This document shows positions 30,856-40,402 of a DNA stretch of 43,986 nt, in pieces. This stretch comes from Paulinella micropora (lineage: Eukaryota; Cercozoa; Imbricatea; Euglyphida). Each line of letters opens with the position of its first letter. Position 1 is the first letter of the stretch. The notes under the pieces were generated by a model, which made no database searches, was not told the DNA's origin, and saw nothing but the letters and a program-made list of their open reading frames with translations. A program made the translations under genes and the position numbers. The stretch lies in assembly GCA_009731375.1 (NCBI GenBank), contig BJOX01000020.1, forward strand, positions 184,453 through 228,438. Reading direction: 5' to 3'.

Positions 30856-31330
30856 GCTGCTCATATGGGGAAATCCCCTTTCTTGGCCCATGAGTGGCGG
30901 GCAAGATGTTGTGGAGGGTGGCAGAATGCTCCATTTCTGCCCAAAATGAAATGGGCAGATGGGCATGATACCGCATAGCCCTTGCGGCTCCTGCCGTTAT
31001 ATCATTAGCTTTCTCAGCTATGGGGCTTCCATCCATGTCCCCCGTTGCTGAGGTCTTCCATATAAACTGCCTCGGCTTCCACCACTTAATCACTTCTTTC
31101 GGGATGTCAAACTCCTGATCACACCTTATCTCTCTAACTCTATTTCCTGTCTGTCTCTCGTAAAATGCTACCGCCTGCTTAATGCAGTAAATAAATTCGT
31201 TCTTATGCGAAAGATAATAATCTTTAATAAACAACGAGTAATCATCCATAACCGAAAATTTATGTCTCTTCCCGTGTATCGAAAGTGCTGACCACGTCCC
31301 GGTGTCTATGTGCAGTACTACTCCTGGCTT
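30833..31330 (-). pseudogene. Ty1/copia-type integrase core
   Basis: Reads VVLHIDTGTWSALSIHGKRHKF (first Asp), MDDYSLF, RCDQEFD (second Asp), IAEKANDI (Glu), LPISFWAEMEHSATLHNILPA and GISPYEQLLGRNTP. The DDE set and the LPxSFWAEA and PYEL-like motifs are those of copia integrases. It ends at 30833 where the capsid-like fragment begins; no copia RT follows in the window. Upstream it changes frame from the pre-integrase part. Confidence 0.85.
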
Positions 31331-31355
31331 ACTAGCTCTCTCTATCCTATTGACC

Positions 31356-32303
31356 TTAAACCTGCTTCGCCTTACCTATCATGCAGGCTTCACAGTACTC
31401 TACTTTCTTCTCGTCTCCTACTAGCTTTATGCCCAATGCATTCGCCAGAGCTCTCATCTTCTTAACGCTATAATGTCCACAAGCATAGTGGAACAATTCT
31501 ATATCTACCTTCCTGATTGAACCTGGCTTGCGGGGATAAGACGCATACAGCGTCACCTCCCCCGTTTTGCCTTCTGACTGTCTACACTCGTCTCTCTGTC
31601 TCTTGGGGTTTCCCTCCCCTTTCACCCCACTACCTCTCTACTTTGCTTGTGTGGAGGCTCGTAACGGTCGTTGATGTCTAATGGAGTGTCAAACTCGTCA
31701 TCCCACCTGTAAAGGAGGGTTGACATGAGTCTGCCTCTTACTAGCACGTCTCTCTCCTCAATCCTTACGGGGTGTTTTAGAATAAGCAACTGTCCATTCT
31801 GATGAACGACAGACCGATGATGGATGTGATCCATCCTGCCGGTCGACGCAATATTCACGGGTAACCTAGTGTCAAGTAGCATAGGCCTTGATACCGTAAC
31901 CGGTTTACCGTGTCCGTTGATGCGTGTTACCCTTGCTGTCCTGCCCTATCTCGCGCTCTCCGTTACCTGTTACTAGCTTAATAGGGGGTACTGACTTGAT
32001 GTCATGTAATATTTCGGGATTGCAGGCTATGTCCCTAGACGATCCACTGTCCTGAACTATCGTGTTTTTCCTATCTCCCACCTTCTCCATCTAACACTAA
32101 TGCATAATTCTGTCTGCTGTCTTTGTGTTTTGATGGTGTTGGTGGCTGAGTGGTGTGGGTGTCTTGGGTTTGTGTTGGTGGGGATAATGTCGTGCTAACT
32201 GCGTGTGCAATATACACTCCCTCTATCGCTCTTACCACGTCTGCCAAGAACTCGTCTAGCACTAACTTCCCCTCACTCAATCTCTTCACTTCACCATTGC
32301 TTT
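31356..32303 (-). pseudogene. Ty1/copia Gag end, protease and pre-integrase zinc domain
   Basis: From 32303 downward: a Gag C-terminal segment (RLSEGKLVLDEFLADVV... YALVLDGEG), a protease with IVQDSGSSRDIACNPEIL (DSG triad, 32090-31905), a strand-rich segment (31882-31622) and the pre-integrase zinc domain LFHYACGHYS...YCEACMIGKAKQ (H-x-x-x-x-H...C-x2-C, 31625-31356). Each part is in a different frame, so the copy is dead. Its upstream end is fused to family-B Pol at 32304, exactly where the 1.8-kb inverted repeat ends. Confidence 0.8.
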
Positions 32304-33215
32304 ATAGGCTTCAGTTGCCTCATGTACGAAGGCCAACCTTTTTCTCTCCGTTGCTAGACTCAGCTCAAAAGCCTCGTATGAGTCAGTAGCAGTCATCGGA
32401 TTAATATCCTCCTTCTCTCCATTCTTCACTCCATAAATTACTCGCCGTGCGGCGCAATCGATCACTGCCCCCATCGTAGCCAATTGGTCATACGACAGCA
32501 GGATTGAACCGTGGTAATCGGGGACAACATAGAGGTCCGCACGATATACTCGACCGGATTTCAATTTGAAAATTAATGTGACGATGCCCGTAATTTCCGT
32601 ACGGCTGCCTACCCCTTTTAGGGTCCCCTTTGTTTTTCTAATATTTTTGTCAACCCATGTCCGGTAACTATTCAAAAACTTCTGGCCGACAATATTAATA
32701 TTCGCCATCGTATCATTACCAACTTTTAATGTGGTTTGTAAAGTTTCACAAAAGAGGTCAGTGTAGCATAGCGCGTCCGGTCTATGTATACTAGCCGCTA
32801 GCACATGAATTTTTTGTTCTAGGGTTTTGAGTCTAAGCTCAAGTTCCTTGTCCTCCTTCCGTTCTTCCCTCTTTTCCTCCAACTTAACTTCTTGAGTCTC
32901 CGGGGCTTCCGGTATCTCAAGTGTCCGCTTGACAGAGTCCGGTACACTAGATGTACACTTGTCTACCGTAGAGACGGTTGCGTCCTTTGGCGGGGGAACG
33001 GTCCGCTGCTTCTTCGTAGGCGGAGACCTAGCCTTCAGTTGCGGCTTCCTCTCCTCCATCGCCTTCTTCGCCTTCCTATTCGCATCATTTATCATATTAG
33101 CTCTCGAAGGATGAACTAGCAAATGCTTACCTTGAGGCTTGTGAGGCTGTGTGCCTTCAACTTCACGTCTAGGAGGAACGGAACCGTTCGTATCCTGTTC
33201 AGCAACAGTAGGCAT
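32286..33215 (-). CDS. Ty3-like element B: Pol N-terminus with protease, minus copy
   Basis: 310 residues: a basic, charged N-terminal region with a coiled stretch (KLEEKREERKEDKELELRLK), then a retropepsin-like domain aligned with element A: YTDLFCETLQTTLKVGNDT through SILLSYDQLATMGAVID. The catalytic Asp-Thr-Gly is Lys-Val-Gly here. The frame is the same as the upstream Gag, separated only by TGA at 33293-33291, so it may be made by readthrough. It ends after EATEAY, where copia sequence takes over and supplies a stop, so the RT part is missing. Confidence 0.75.
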   Translation of the reverse strand: MPTVAEQDTNGSVPPRREVEGTQPHKPQGKHLLVHPSRANMINDANRKAKKAMEERKPQLKARSPPTKKQRTVPPPKDATVSTVDKCTSSVPDSVKRTLEIPEAPETQEVKLEEKREERKEDKELELRLKTLEQKIHVLAASIHRPDALCYTDLFCETLQTTLKVGNDTMANINIVGQKFLNSYRTWVDKNIRKTKGTLKGVGSRTEITGIVTLIFKLKSGRVYRADLYVVPDYHGSILLSYDQLATMGAVIDCAARRVIYGVKNGEKEDINPMTATDSYEAFELSLATERKRLAFVHEATEAYKAMVK

Positions 33216-34112
33216 AACTGTGACTGTCGGATTAAAAAGAACAGTTTTTATCTCCTTCTTTCTCTTCTCCTCCTCCCTCTTTTCCTCCCGTCATTCTAGG
33301 ACTTCAACACGCTCACCTGAGCCAGTGTCTTCGTCTTGACGTCCCCTCTCCGCAGCGGTATAAGCTTGCTGGGGGTAGTTGGAGCTGGAACTGGAGCTAT
33401 AATTCCAGTATCCGTGTCCTCTGGGAGGGCGCGCTGGGGTCCGGCCTCCCCTTCCCCGATTGCCCCGACCTCTTGGTGCCCATCCTCTTGGTGTCCCTCG
33501 GGACCCTCGTGACGCTCCTCTCGTCTCTCCTCCTCTAGTCGGCGACAAGCCCGCTGCTTCTTTCTCCTCCTTTCTCTTCATCTTCTCAAGGAAGGAAATG
33601 ATGGCCTCCCGGAACTCTCCGTCCGCGACCATATTTGCATTCCACCTCCTCTCCACCAACTCCTTCTTGTAAACTCTGTATAAGGCCTGCTCCTTTTTTG
33701 AGCCTTTGAGTTCTCTCAGGAAGATATTTCGCATCCTGTCATCGTCAGAGTCATGACTGTGTGGACAGGTGCCTACTCCATGCTTCGCCTCATTCTTACA
33801 CGCCATATATGAAAAATAGCGGTAGCACGGCGTCGGCTCGTCTCTCCCCCTCTTTTGACCCGCCGACCGAGTTGTATGTGCTGCTTGAGCACCTCCAACC
33901 CCTTGTGTCGCGGCACTGGAGAATGACTCGGTGGCCGTGTCCAAGTCGGAACACGCTTCGAGCACCTCCCTATACAGGTCGCTCGGCTGAACAGCCGCTA
34001 CGGCCCTCTCGTATATATTCGTTTCTAAAAAATCCGCCGTCTTCACCGCCGCGAAGGTCGGACAGGACTGTATGATCCTTGCGAGCTTGCTCGGGTGTCG
34101 TGCACACAAAGC
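32304..34112 (-). repeat. 1.8-kb inverted repeat, minus arm
   Basis: Nearly identical to 39500-41314 in opposite orientation. The protein-level differences seen are few (for example Tyr/His and Thr/Arg substitutions in the protease region and a two-residue insertion near the Gag end, matching a 6-bp length difference). The spacer is about 5.4 kb. Confidence 0.95.
33288..33293 (-). promoter_or_regulatory. Putative TGA-CGG readthrough site, minus copy
   Basis: Gag ends GAA TGA CGG and the same frame stays open for 25 codons of Arg/Glu/Lys-rich sequence into Pol. UGA-CGG is one of the known viral readthrough contexts. Confidence 0.5.
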
Positions 34113-35792
34113 ACTCAGGAAGTACAAAATGATAGACTTCCGGCTATAAAAGAGCCCGTACTTGGCGCTGACCTCAGTGAGGATCGCTGCCAACCTCGCG
34201 CTAATGCCCAGCCCTTCGTTCACCTCTTGAAAAATCTCAAACCCAATCAAAGTACCAGTACACAGATGCTGATACCCATGAGTTTTAAAGTATTGCAAGA
34301 GGACGGCAACTGGCACCGTGCACTGCAGGTCTGAGGCTGCTCTCCTAGCCGACACCTCTACCGCTCGCAACGCCTTGTATTCCACAACATCAAATCCTTG
34401 TGTGAGGATTGATGGGTCCAACAAGGTGGACAACGCCTCATACTCCTGTGTTTCGTCCGTTGGATGCTGCTTCATACAAGCATCAATTCTTCGGAGCTTG
34501 TCTCGAAGGTTCGCATCCGTGTCCTTCTGACTCGCTGTCTCTGCGAACAGCGTCAGAGCAGTGGCATCGGACTTGGTATATTTTTGGAAGGCGTTAATGA
34601 TAGCCTGTCTGTCCTTCTTGTCATTATTGTTGACAATGACAGTGGTAGGCGCTGAGCTAGTCGTAGGGGCAGGAGGGGCTGTATGGGCTGACGGGACGTA
34701 CCCAGGGGGAGACATAAAAGGCCCAGAGGAAGGTGCCTGTCTCGTAGCCGTCGCCTTAGCCAATGCAATCTTTGCCTCCAACTCCTTCTTTTCTTTCTCC
34801 TCTGCTCTTTCCCTGATATGCAGGTCTTGAGCATGATGAAAAAAAGACATGAGCTCGGCAGCCTTCCGAAGGAACAGAGCCTTCTCCGCCAACTCCTTCT
34901 CTCCCGCTTTATTGGTGAGGGCGGGTGCGGCCGTTCCCTCCAAGATCGTATGATCCTTGGTGAAAGCCCACCTCTTCCATGCGTCGTCCTTCTGCAAGGC
35001 CGCATGCAACTTCTTAATCTTCGTCACCCCTCCAGCTTCGCCTTCTATTTCTTTCAGGGCCGGGTGAAGGTCCCTGCCATAAATCGGGGTTTGTTGGAGT
35101 TTATTCAAGTCCACCAACTTGATCTCCATAAGTCTCAGGGGTATATCCATGACATTAATCTGTCCTCGGACGTTCCTGGACTTAAACTCCCCTTCCCCTC
35201 TTTTGATTGATTCGATATCCTGACCAGGATCGAGCAACCTAGCCAGTGCTCTTGAATCCCATGGCAGGACAGTCTTGTTAGACTGGTACTCATAGAGTAT
35301 AGCACACTCGAACACTTTCCATGTGAGGTCGAGAAGCTCCAGTAAAGACATATTGTCCCCAAATGAGACATGTTGCACCTGTAACTGTGCACTGTCGTCT
35401 CTGAGGAATTTTGCAAGAGACAGGGCTTGTTTTGGGAGGGGGTAACAGATATCCTCCTTTCTCAAGGGATCTCCCCATCGTATTTCTGGGGGAATGAATA
35501 GCCATTTATAGGCCTCATCCTTCCCTATTTTATCCTCAAACTCCTTCTCACTTAGATTGCCATATTCGGCCACAAACCTCGCTTCCTCCTCGCTCCTCTC
35601 CTTCTCGACTTCCGACTCTCCCATCCGCCCAGGGGCGAGCAGTCGGTCCTCTGGTCCTCCTGTTTCATAGGAAGGCACTGCCAGATCTCCCCCGTCCCCA
35701 AGAGGGCCAACGTTATCCTCCTGGTCTATTGGGGTTCTCTCATTCTCTCCTCCTTCTTCATTCCAATATGCTTCTTCAGACCTAGAAGACAT
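33291..35792 (-). CDS. Ty3-like element B: full-length Gag
   Basis: An intact 833-residue ORF from ATG 35792. Acidic N-terminus, helical middle with a coiled stretch (ERAEEKEKKELEAKIALAKA, about residue 330), a Pro/Ala/Thr linker, a second helical domain, then a CCCH-type cluster (CYRYFSYMAC...CPHSH; C-x8-C-x10-C-x3-H, about residues 655-680) and an RG-rich tail (RGSRGTPRGWAPRGRG). Ty3 Gags are usually 300-500 residues with CCHC knuckles, so both length and finger type are unusual. It would form the particle and bind RNA. The C-terminal half is repeated inverted at 39500-40327. Confidence 0.8.
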   Translation of the reverse strand: MSSRSEEAYWNEEGGENERTPIDQEDNVGPLGDGGDLAVPSYETGGPEDRLLAPGRMGESEVEKERSEEEARFVAEYGNLSEKEFEDKIGKDEAYKWLFIPPEIRWGDPLRKEDICYPLPKQALSLAKFLRDDSAQLQVQHVSFGDNMSLLELLDLTWKVFECAILYEYQSNKTVLPWDSRALARLLDPGQDIESIKRGEGEFKSRNVRGQINVMDIPLRLMEIKLVDLNKLQQTPIYGRDLHPALKEIEGEAGGVTKIKKLHAALQKDDAWKRWAFTKDHTILEGTAAPALTNKAGEKELAEKALFLRKAAELMSFFHHAQDLHIRERAEEKEKKELEAKIALAKATATRQAPSSGPFMSPPGYVPSAHTAPPAPTTSSAPTTVIVNNNDKKDRQAIINAFQKYTKSDATALTLFAETASQKDTDANLRDKLRRIDACMKQHPTDETQEYEALSTLLDPSILTQGFDVVEYKALRAVEVSARRAASDLQCTVPVAVLLQYFKTHGYQHLCTGTLIGFEIFQEVNEGLGISARLAAILTEVSAKYGLFYSRKSIILYFLSALCARHPSKLARIIQSCPTFAAVKTADFLETNIYERAVAAVQPSDLYREVLEACSDLDTATESFSSAATQGVGGAQAAHTTRSAGQKRGRDEPTPCYRYFSYMACKNEAKHGVGTCPHSHDSDDDRMRNIFLRELKGSKKEQALYRVYKKELVERRWNANMVADGEFREAIISFLEKMKRKEEKEAAGLSPTRGGETRGASRGSRGTPRGWAPRGRGNRGRGGRTPARPPRGHGYWNYSSSSSSNYPQQAYTAAERGRQDEDTGSGERVEVLE

Positions 35793-36599
35793 GGTCTCTG
35801 AAGGAATACAAAGGAGATAGATCTGTTTCTACTCCGTAATTACTCTGTTCGTCTCTGAGGAACGAATAGAGAGGAAAGATGAAATAACAGTGTAGAGAGA
35901 GAGAGAGTCTCACCTCTATGTCTTATGTGTTTTTGTTTGTGAGAAAGAAGTAGTCTATACTACTTTCTCTGAAAACTTGATCTCCTTCTCCACTCCTCTT
36001 TTCTTTTTCTCTTTTTGTTGTTATATCTGTTATGAGGTACGAGGATCTACGTACAGATAATGTCAAAGAGGCTCGAGAAGCACTCCTTGAGAAGTCGACC
36101 TGTCGTCTGACACTTGTTCAGACCTATTGTCGAAAAACAGTCAGAGATTTGCAAAAATACTCTGATGTATGTGTTTTGAGAGGCAACTAAGTGCACAGAC
36201 TTGAAAGGAGGAGTACTACGCTCGTGTCCTTCAAGTTTGTTTGTAACTGTGAGTGTTTGTTTGTACGTCTGTTGACCTACTCTGTCTCTGTCTCAAGAGA
36301 GAACACAAGAACAGCTATGAGGTCTGGTGTCTGGCCTCCTTATGAGGACACAGATACAGGCTGTGTAGAGGGTACTGAGACACCTACTCACAAACGCCTA
36401 GACGTCTGGTTTGGCAAAAGTAGCTGTGTGGGGATGTGCTGGAGTATTTGTTTTTTGGAACACCTACTCAGAAGAGATAGGTCTGTCCAATTTTTCTTTC
36501 TGCTGTTCCAAAAACAAGCCAGAAAAGAAATCAGCCTTATGCTGGTGACTCCAATGTTACAATCCCTGAAGATAGCTCGATAAAAAGTCGGTAATACAA
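35793..36599 (-). other. Leader/upstream region of element B
   Basis: No gene. GA-rich leader ((GA)n at about 35898-35908). 36090-36112 matches the inverse of 37109-37131 at 19 of 23 positions, so the leaders of elements B and D, which point away from each other, are related. It probably contains the LTR, but borders cannot be fixed without the 3' LTR. Confidence 0.4.
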
Positions 36600-36838
36600 C
36601 CAGACACAAATCCCCCAAAGGAGAATGATGTCTCGTTATATTAGCTCAGTGAAGCCGAAAAAGAAAGCGGCCACAGACCACGGTTAAAATGGCATTAGGT
36701 CAAATCCGGCCAAACGATATTGAAATACTGGGAAAAAAAACTAGGTGCACCTGACACCCGAAAAACTGTACTTTTTACCGGCTATCCGGGGGGTGATGCC
36801 TACAAAAAAACTTACAAACAAGCGATCAATTTGTCACA
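36600..36838 (+). pseudogene. Unidentified coding remnant with two TAG codons
   Basis: Frame 0 reads NPPKENDVSLY, TAG, LSEAEKESGHRPRLKWH, TAG, VKSGQTILKYWEKKLGAPDT then RKTVLFTGYPGGDAYKKTYK. Both TAGs could be CAG (Gln) with one transition. The charged, ordered look suggests a real protein fragment between the two divergent leaders, but I do not recognise the family. Confidence 0.3.
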
Positions 36839-36849
36839 AGCTGGCATAA

Positions 36850-37300
36850 CCTTTAGCCCTTGTGCACATTTGGCTTCTGTGTGCTCTTCTACAAGACACC
36901 AGACCACACCTACTCCACTCCCTCTTGCTGCTTGCATAAAGCCAAGTAGGACAAGTGCGAAACAAACATCAGACAAACACACAGACAGAGGAAAAACGAG
37001 CAAAGCACTCCCACTCTCTGTTCTGAACCATTTTCCTTGCATTTTCTCTGCAGAAACCAGAGGAGATTACACATCTCTCACACAAGAGCAAGACAAATAT
37101 CGAAGCACTGTCCGACGACAGACTGACTTCTACAAAACAGCTCTTTTGACCAAACTATCGTTATCTCTGTGTAGGGCCTGACGCCCCATAACTATTTCAA
37201 CAGAGAAAAGGAAGAAGGAGAAGAAGGTTGCATAGAGTGATAAGAATAACAGAGGAAAAAAAAAAAAAAAAAAAAGCAGACGTGACTCTCATAACATAAG
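36850..37300 (+). other. Leader/upstream region of element D
   Basis: No gene. A CATAAAG TATA-like word at about 36937, the motif shared with element B at 37109-37131, and a 19-A run just before the Gag start. Likely LTR and leader. Confidence 0.4.
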
Positions 37301-38790
37301 ATGGAAGACGAGAATGAGCAGGCTGGTGTGACACCAACTGATTATGGTCCTAGTGAGGGAGGAGAGGAGCAGGAGACTCAGTACTCAGAAGAGAGGGGGG
37401 ATAGAGATGGAGAGGAGAGAGAGGAGTATACGTATACAGCCGATGTAGAGTCGACAGGGGGGGGTAATGCACAAGAAGCGAGTGCAGGTCAGACTGGAGG
37501 CTCTCCATTGACAGAGGCAGAGAGAGAGATGGAGGATGTTGGCCAGAATATCCCAAATACATGGGAACAGTTGGCTACATATGATGATGAAGAGTCCTTC
37601 TTCCTTAACTACCCAACCTATTATAAAACACACATCTACATTCCTTACGAGAAAAGGAATAGACCAGGACAAGGTCAAAGCAACCTCCTGATCGAAATTC
37701 CCGGCCTTGCGAAGCCTCTCTTCAACAAAGTGAGGTTTGAGCACGAAAGAGTGCCATTGCAGGATATCAAGTATGGCGACACTCTTACACTGTGCGACAT
37801 ATACGACATATCTGCAACACTCTACGCTGCTGTGCTCGTTGCGGAATTTTATGAACGCACAAACATACAGTGGAAAAATAAACGCACAACTGCAGCATGG
37901 CTGTCTGTCTGTGGTGTCCCCACTGATATCAAGAATCTAGAAAGAAAGTTCGAAGGTAGAAACCAAAGTGGCATTGAGTTTGCCCTTGAGGCTTTTGTAA
38001 CTGCCTTCACACGGGCTTACAACAAAATGTACAAAGCACTGAAAGACAACACAAGGCAACATCCTGTTTACGAGGAGGTTGACCAGTCTTGTCATGTGCT
38101 TGAACGCCTCACACAACTCCATAAGGGCCTCTTGAGGGGAAGGAGCAAAAACCAACATGGAAACAATGGGCCCACACGACGAATCACACTCTTACAATCC
38201 CACATAATAACAGAGCTGATAAGTCTTCCATGAGAGAAAAGGCACACTTCCTCTCTAGTAGTGCCACAGGGCTTGCACAGTTCGTGACTCATCTAGCACG
38301 ACAGGTGAAAGAAGAAGAGACGAGACAGAAAGAGGAGAAGGAGCAGAAGGAGAAGATAGCTGTGGCAATGGCAGTAGCACGGGTGGCTCCAGAGCCAACG
38401 GCTCCACCTACCACATCTAACCCAGCTCCCAAGAAAGCAGGAGGAGGACCCTCAGGAGGAGGACCCCAAGGGGGAGGGACAGTAATTAACTTGACTGACT
38501 CCCAGAAGAAAAAGCAGGCGCTGCAGGCAGCCCTAGCTAAAATCAAAATTGGGGGAGGGGGCCTTAGGCCCCGTTCTCTGAAGTGTCATGGGAAAACCAA
38601 AAGGAATACCCCTTGTCAGATTTCGCTTGAACATGATAAGAAAGGGCCTAATGCCGTGCAAGCTTCGGAGGGGAATACTACGGATATCACGCTAAAAATC
38701 AGGACCCAGAGTACCCTTTACTTGATCTATCTGTCAGCCCCAACCTCCGACCCCCCAAATCACCTTATTATGCAGACGAGAGAGGTTTAA
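37301..38790 (+). pseudogene. Ty3-like element D: Gag with one frameshift
   Basis: ATG 37301 starts an acidic N-terminus (ENEQAGVTPTDYGPSEGGEE) followed by a capsid-like helical region (to about 38145). A one-base change at the A-run near 38148 moves to the frame reading TWKQWAHTTNHTL, which aligns with AWKRWAFTKDHTI of the element B Gag, then MREKAHFLSSS..., a charged coil, and a Gly/Pro-rich part (PKKAGGGPSGGGPQGGG). The same order of segments in B and D marks them as relatives. The zinc finger and RG tail of B are absent from this part; a B-type C-terminus follows from 39500. Confidence 0.7.
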
Positions 38791-39425
38791 TAGCTGATGC
38801 GAAAGCGAGAGGGTTAGTGATACCACACAATCTCACTACCACTTTCACTGAACAATCTCCACAGAGGGTAAGAGAGAGGGAGAAGAATAAGGCGAGAGGG
38901 GAAGTGAGGGGGAGTCAGGTCCAGGGAACAGCACCGCAAACACCCACATCCACCACATCGACACCTCACACCACACCCCAAGCACGCACATGCGACACGC
39001 CAAGACAGAGTGAGGGTGGCGATGAGGAAGAAAATGAAGAAGAGATAGATGAGTATGATCCTGACAATGATTCCCGATGTTCAGATGAAATAAGACATGA
39101 TGATGCCATGGCAGCATGTATGGATGATTCTGACATTGACACGGAATATCTGCAATTCACGCGAAAAGGGAATGTTCGGAAATACATACAGAAGCATAAG
39201 AAGGAGACTCACGATGTGAGTGGGAGTCCGGCATCTGCCGGACTGCCCAGTGTTGTTGCAGGGACCGGGAGTCCAAGAGGGAACGGCGGGGAGGCACTGC
39301 TACAACCTCAACACCACAACCAGGTCCAACACCACATGCTCAGCCACACACCAACACACCACCCATCATTACGTTCAAAGACATAGCACAGCTCGCTCAA
39401 CAACTCACTACAACATGCATCAGAG
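38791..39425 (+). pseudogene. Element D: unassigned acidic region after Gag
   Basis: 38817-39386 is open and encodes a polar segment, then an acidic stretch (DEEENEEEIDEYDPDNDS) and a basic end (RKGNVRKYIQKHKK), followed by Pro/Gln/His-rich sequence. It does not resemble the element B Gag or Pol. It could be the D-type Pol start, or an accessory ORF. It is cut at 39425 by the 75-bp duplication. Confidence 0.4.
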
Positions 39426-39500
39426 GTACACCCCTATGTCACAGTGCCGGACGAACTGTCCTGGACCGACAATTGGGAGACGGAGTTGCAGGCGTATACG
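39426..39500 (+). repeat. 75-bp direct repeat, copy 1
   Basis: GTACACCCC... to ...GTATACG. It matches 41315-41389 with a single T/A difference. In copy 2 the sequence is in the Pol frame (VHPYVTVPDELSWTDNW). Confidence 0.9.
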
Positions 39501-40327
39501 CTTTGTGTGCACGACACCCGAGCAAGCTCGCAAGGATCATACAGTCCTGTCCGACCTTCGCGGCGGTGAAGACGGCGGATTTTTTAGAAACGAATATATA
39601 CGAGAGGGCCGTAGCGGCTGTTCAGCCGAGCGACCTGTATAGGGAGGTGCTCGAAGCGTGTTCCGACTTGGACACGGCCACCGAGTCATTCTCCAGTGCC
39701 GCGACACAAGGGGTTGGAGGTGCTCAAGCAGCACATACAACTCGGTCGGCGGGTCAAAAGAGGGGGAGAGACGAGCCGACGCCGTGCTACCGCTATTTTT
39801 CATATATGGCGTGTAAGAATGAGGCGAAGCATGGAGTAGGCACCTGTCCACACAGTCATGACTCTGACGATGACAGGATGCGAAATATCTTCCTGAGAGA
39901 ACTCAAAGGCTCAAAAAAGGAGCAGGCCTTATACAGAGTTTACAAGAAGGAGTTGGTGGAGAGGAGGTGGAATGCAAATATGGTCGCGGACGGAGAGTTC
40001 CGGGAGGCCATCATTTCCTTCCTTGAGAAGATGAAGAGAAAGGAGGAGAAAGAAGCAGCGGGCCGACAAGCGGCGCCGACTAGAGGAGGAGAGACGAGAG
40101 GAGCGTCACGAGGGTCCCGAGGGACACCAAGAGGATGGGCACCAAGAGGTCGGGGCTATCGGGGAAGGGGAGGCCGGACCCCAGCGCGCCCTCCCAGAGG
40201 ACACGGATACTGGAATTATAGCTCCAGTTCCAGCTCCAACTACCCCCAGCAAGCTTATACCGCTGCGGAGGGGGGACGTCAAGACGAAGACACTGGCTCA
40301 GGTGAGCGTGTTGAAGTCCTAGAATGA
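39500..40327 (+). pseudogene. Element B Gag C-terminal half, plus copy
   Basis: From ALCARHPSKLAR onward it follows the Gag encoded at 33291-34112 almost exactly, including the CCCH cluster (39785-39859) and RG-rich tail, and ends at the same TGA (40325). The N-terminal half is absent, replaced by element D and the 75-bp repeat, so it cannot make a normal Gag. Confidence 0.85.
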
Positions 40328-40330
40328 CGG
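40325..40330 (+). promoter_or_regulatory. Putative TGA-CGG readthrough site, plus copy
   Basis: Gag stop TGA followed by CGG; the frame then stays open from 40328 through ATG 40403 into Pol. Confidence 0.5.
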
Positions 40331-40402
40331 GAGGAAAAGAGGGAGGAGGAGAAGAGAAAGAAGGAGATAAAAACTGTTCTTTTTAATCCGACAGTCACAG
40401 TT

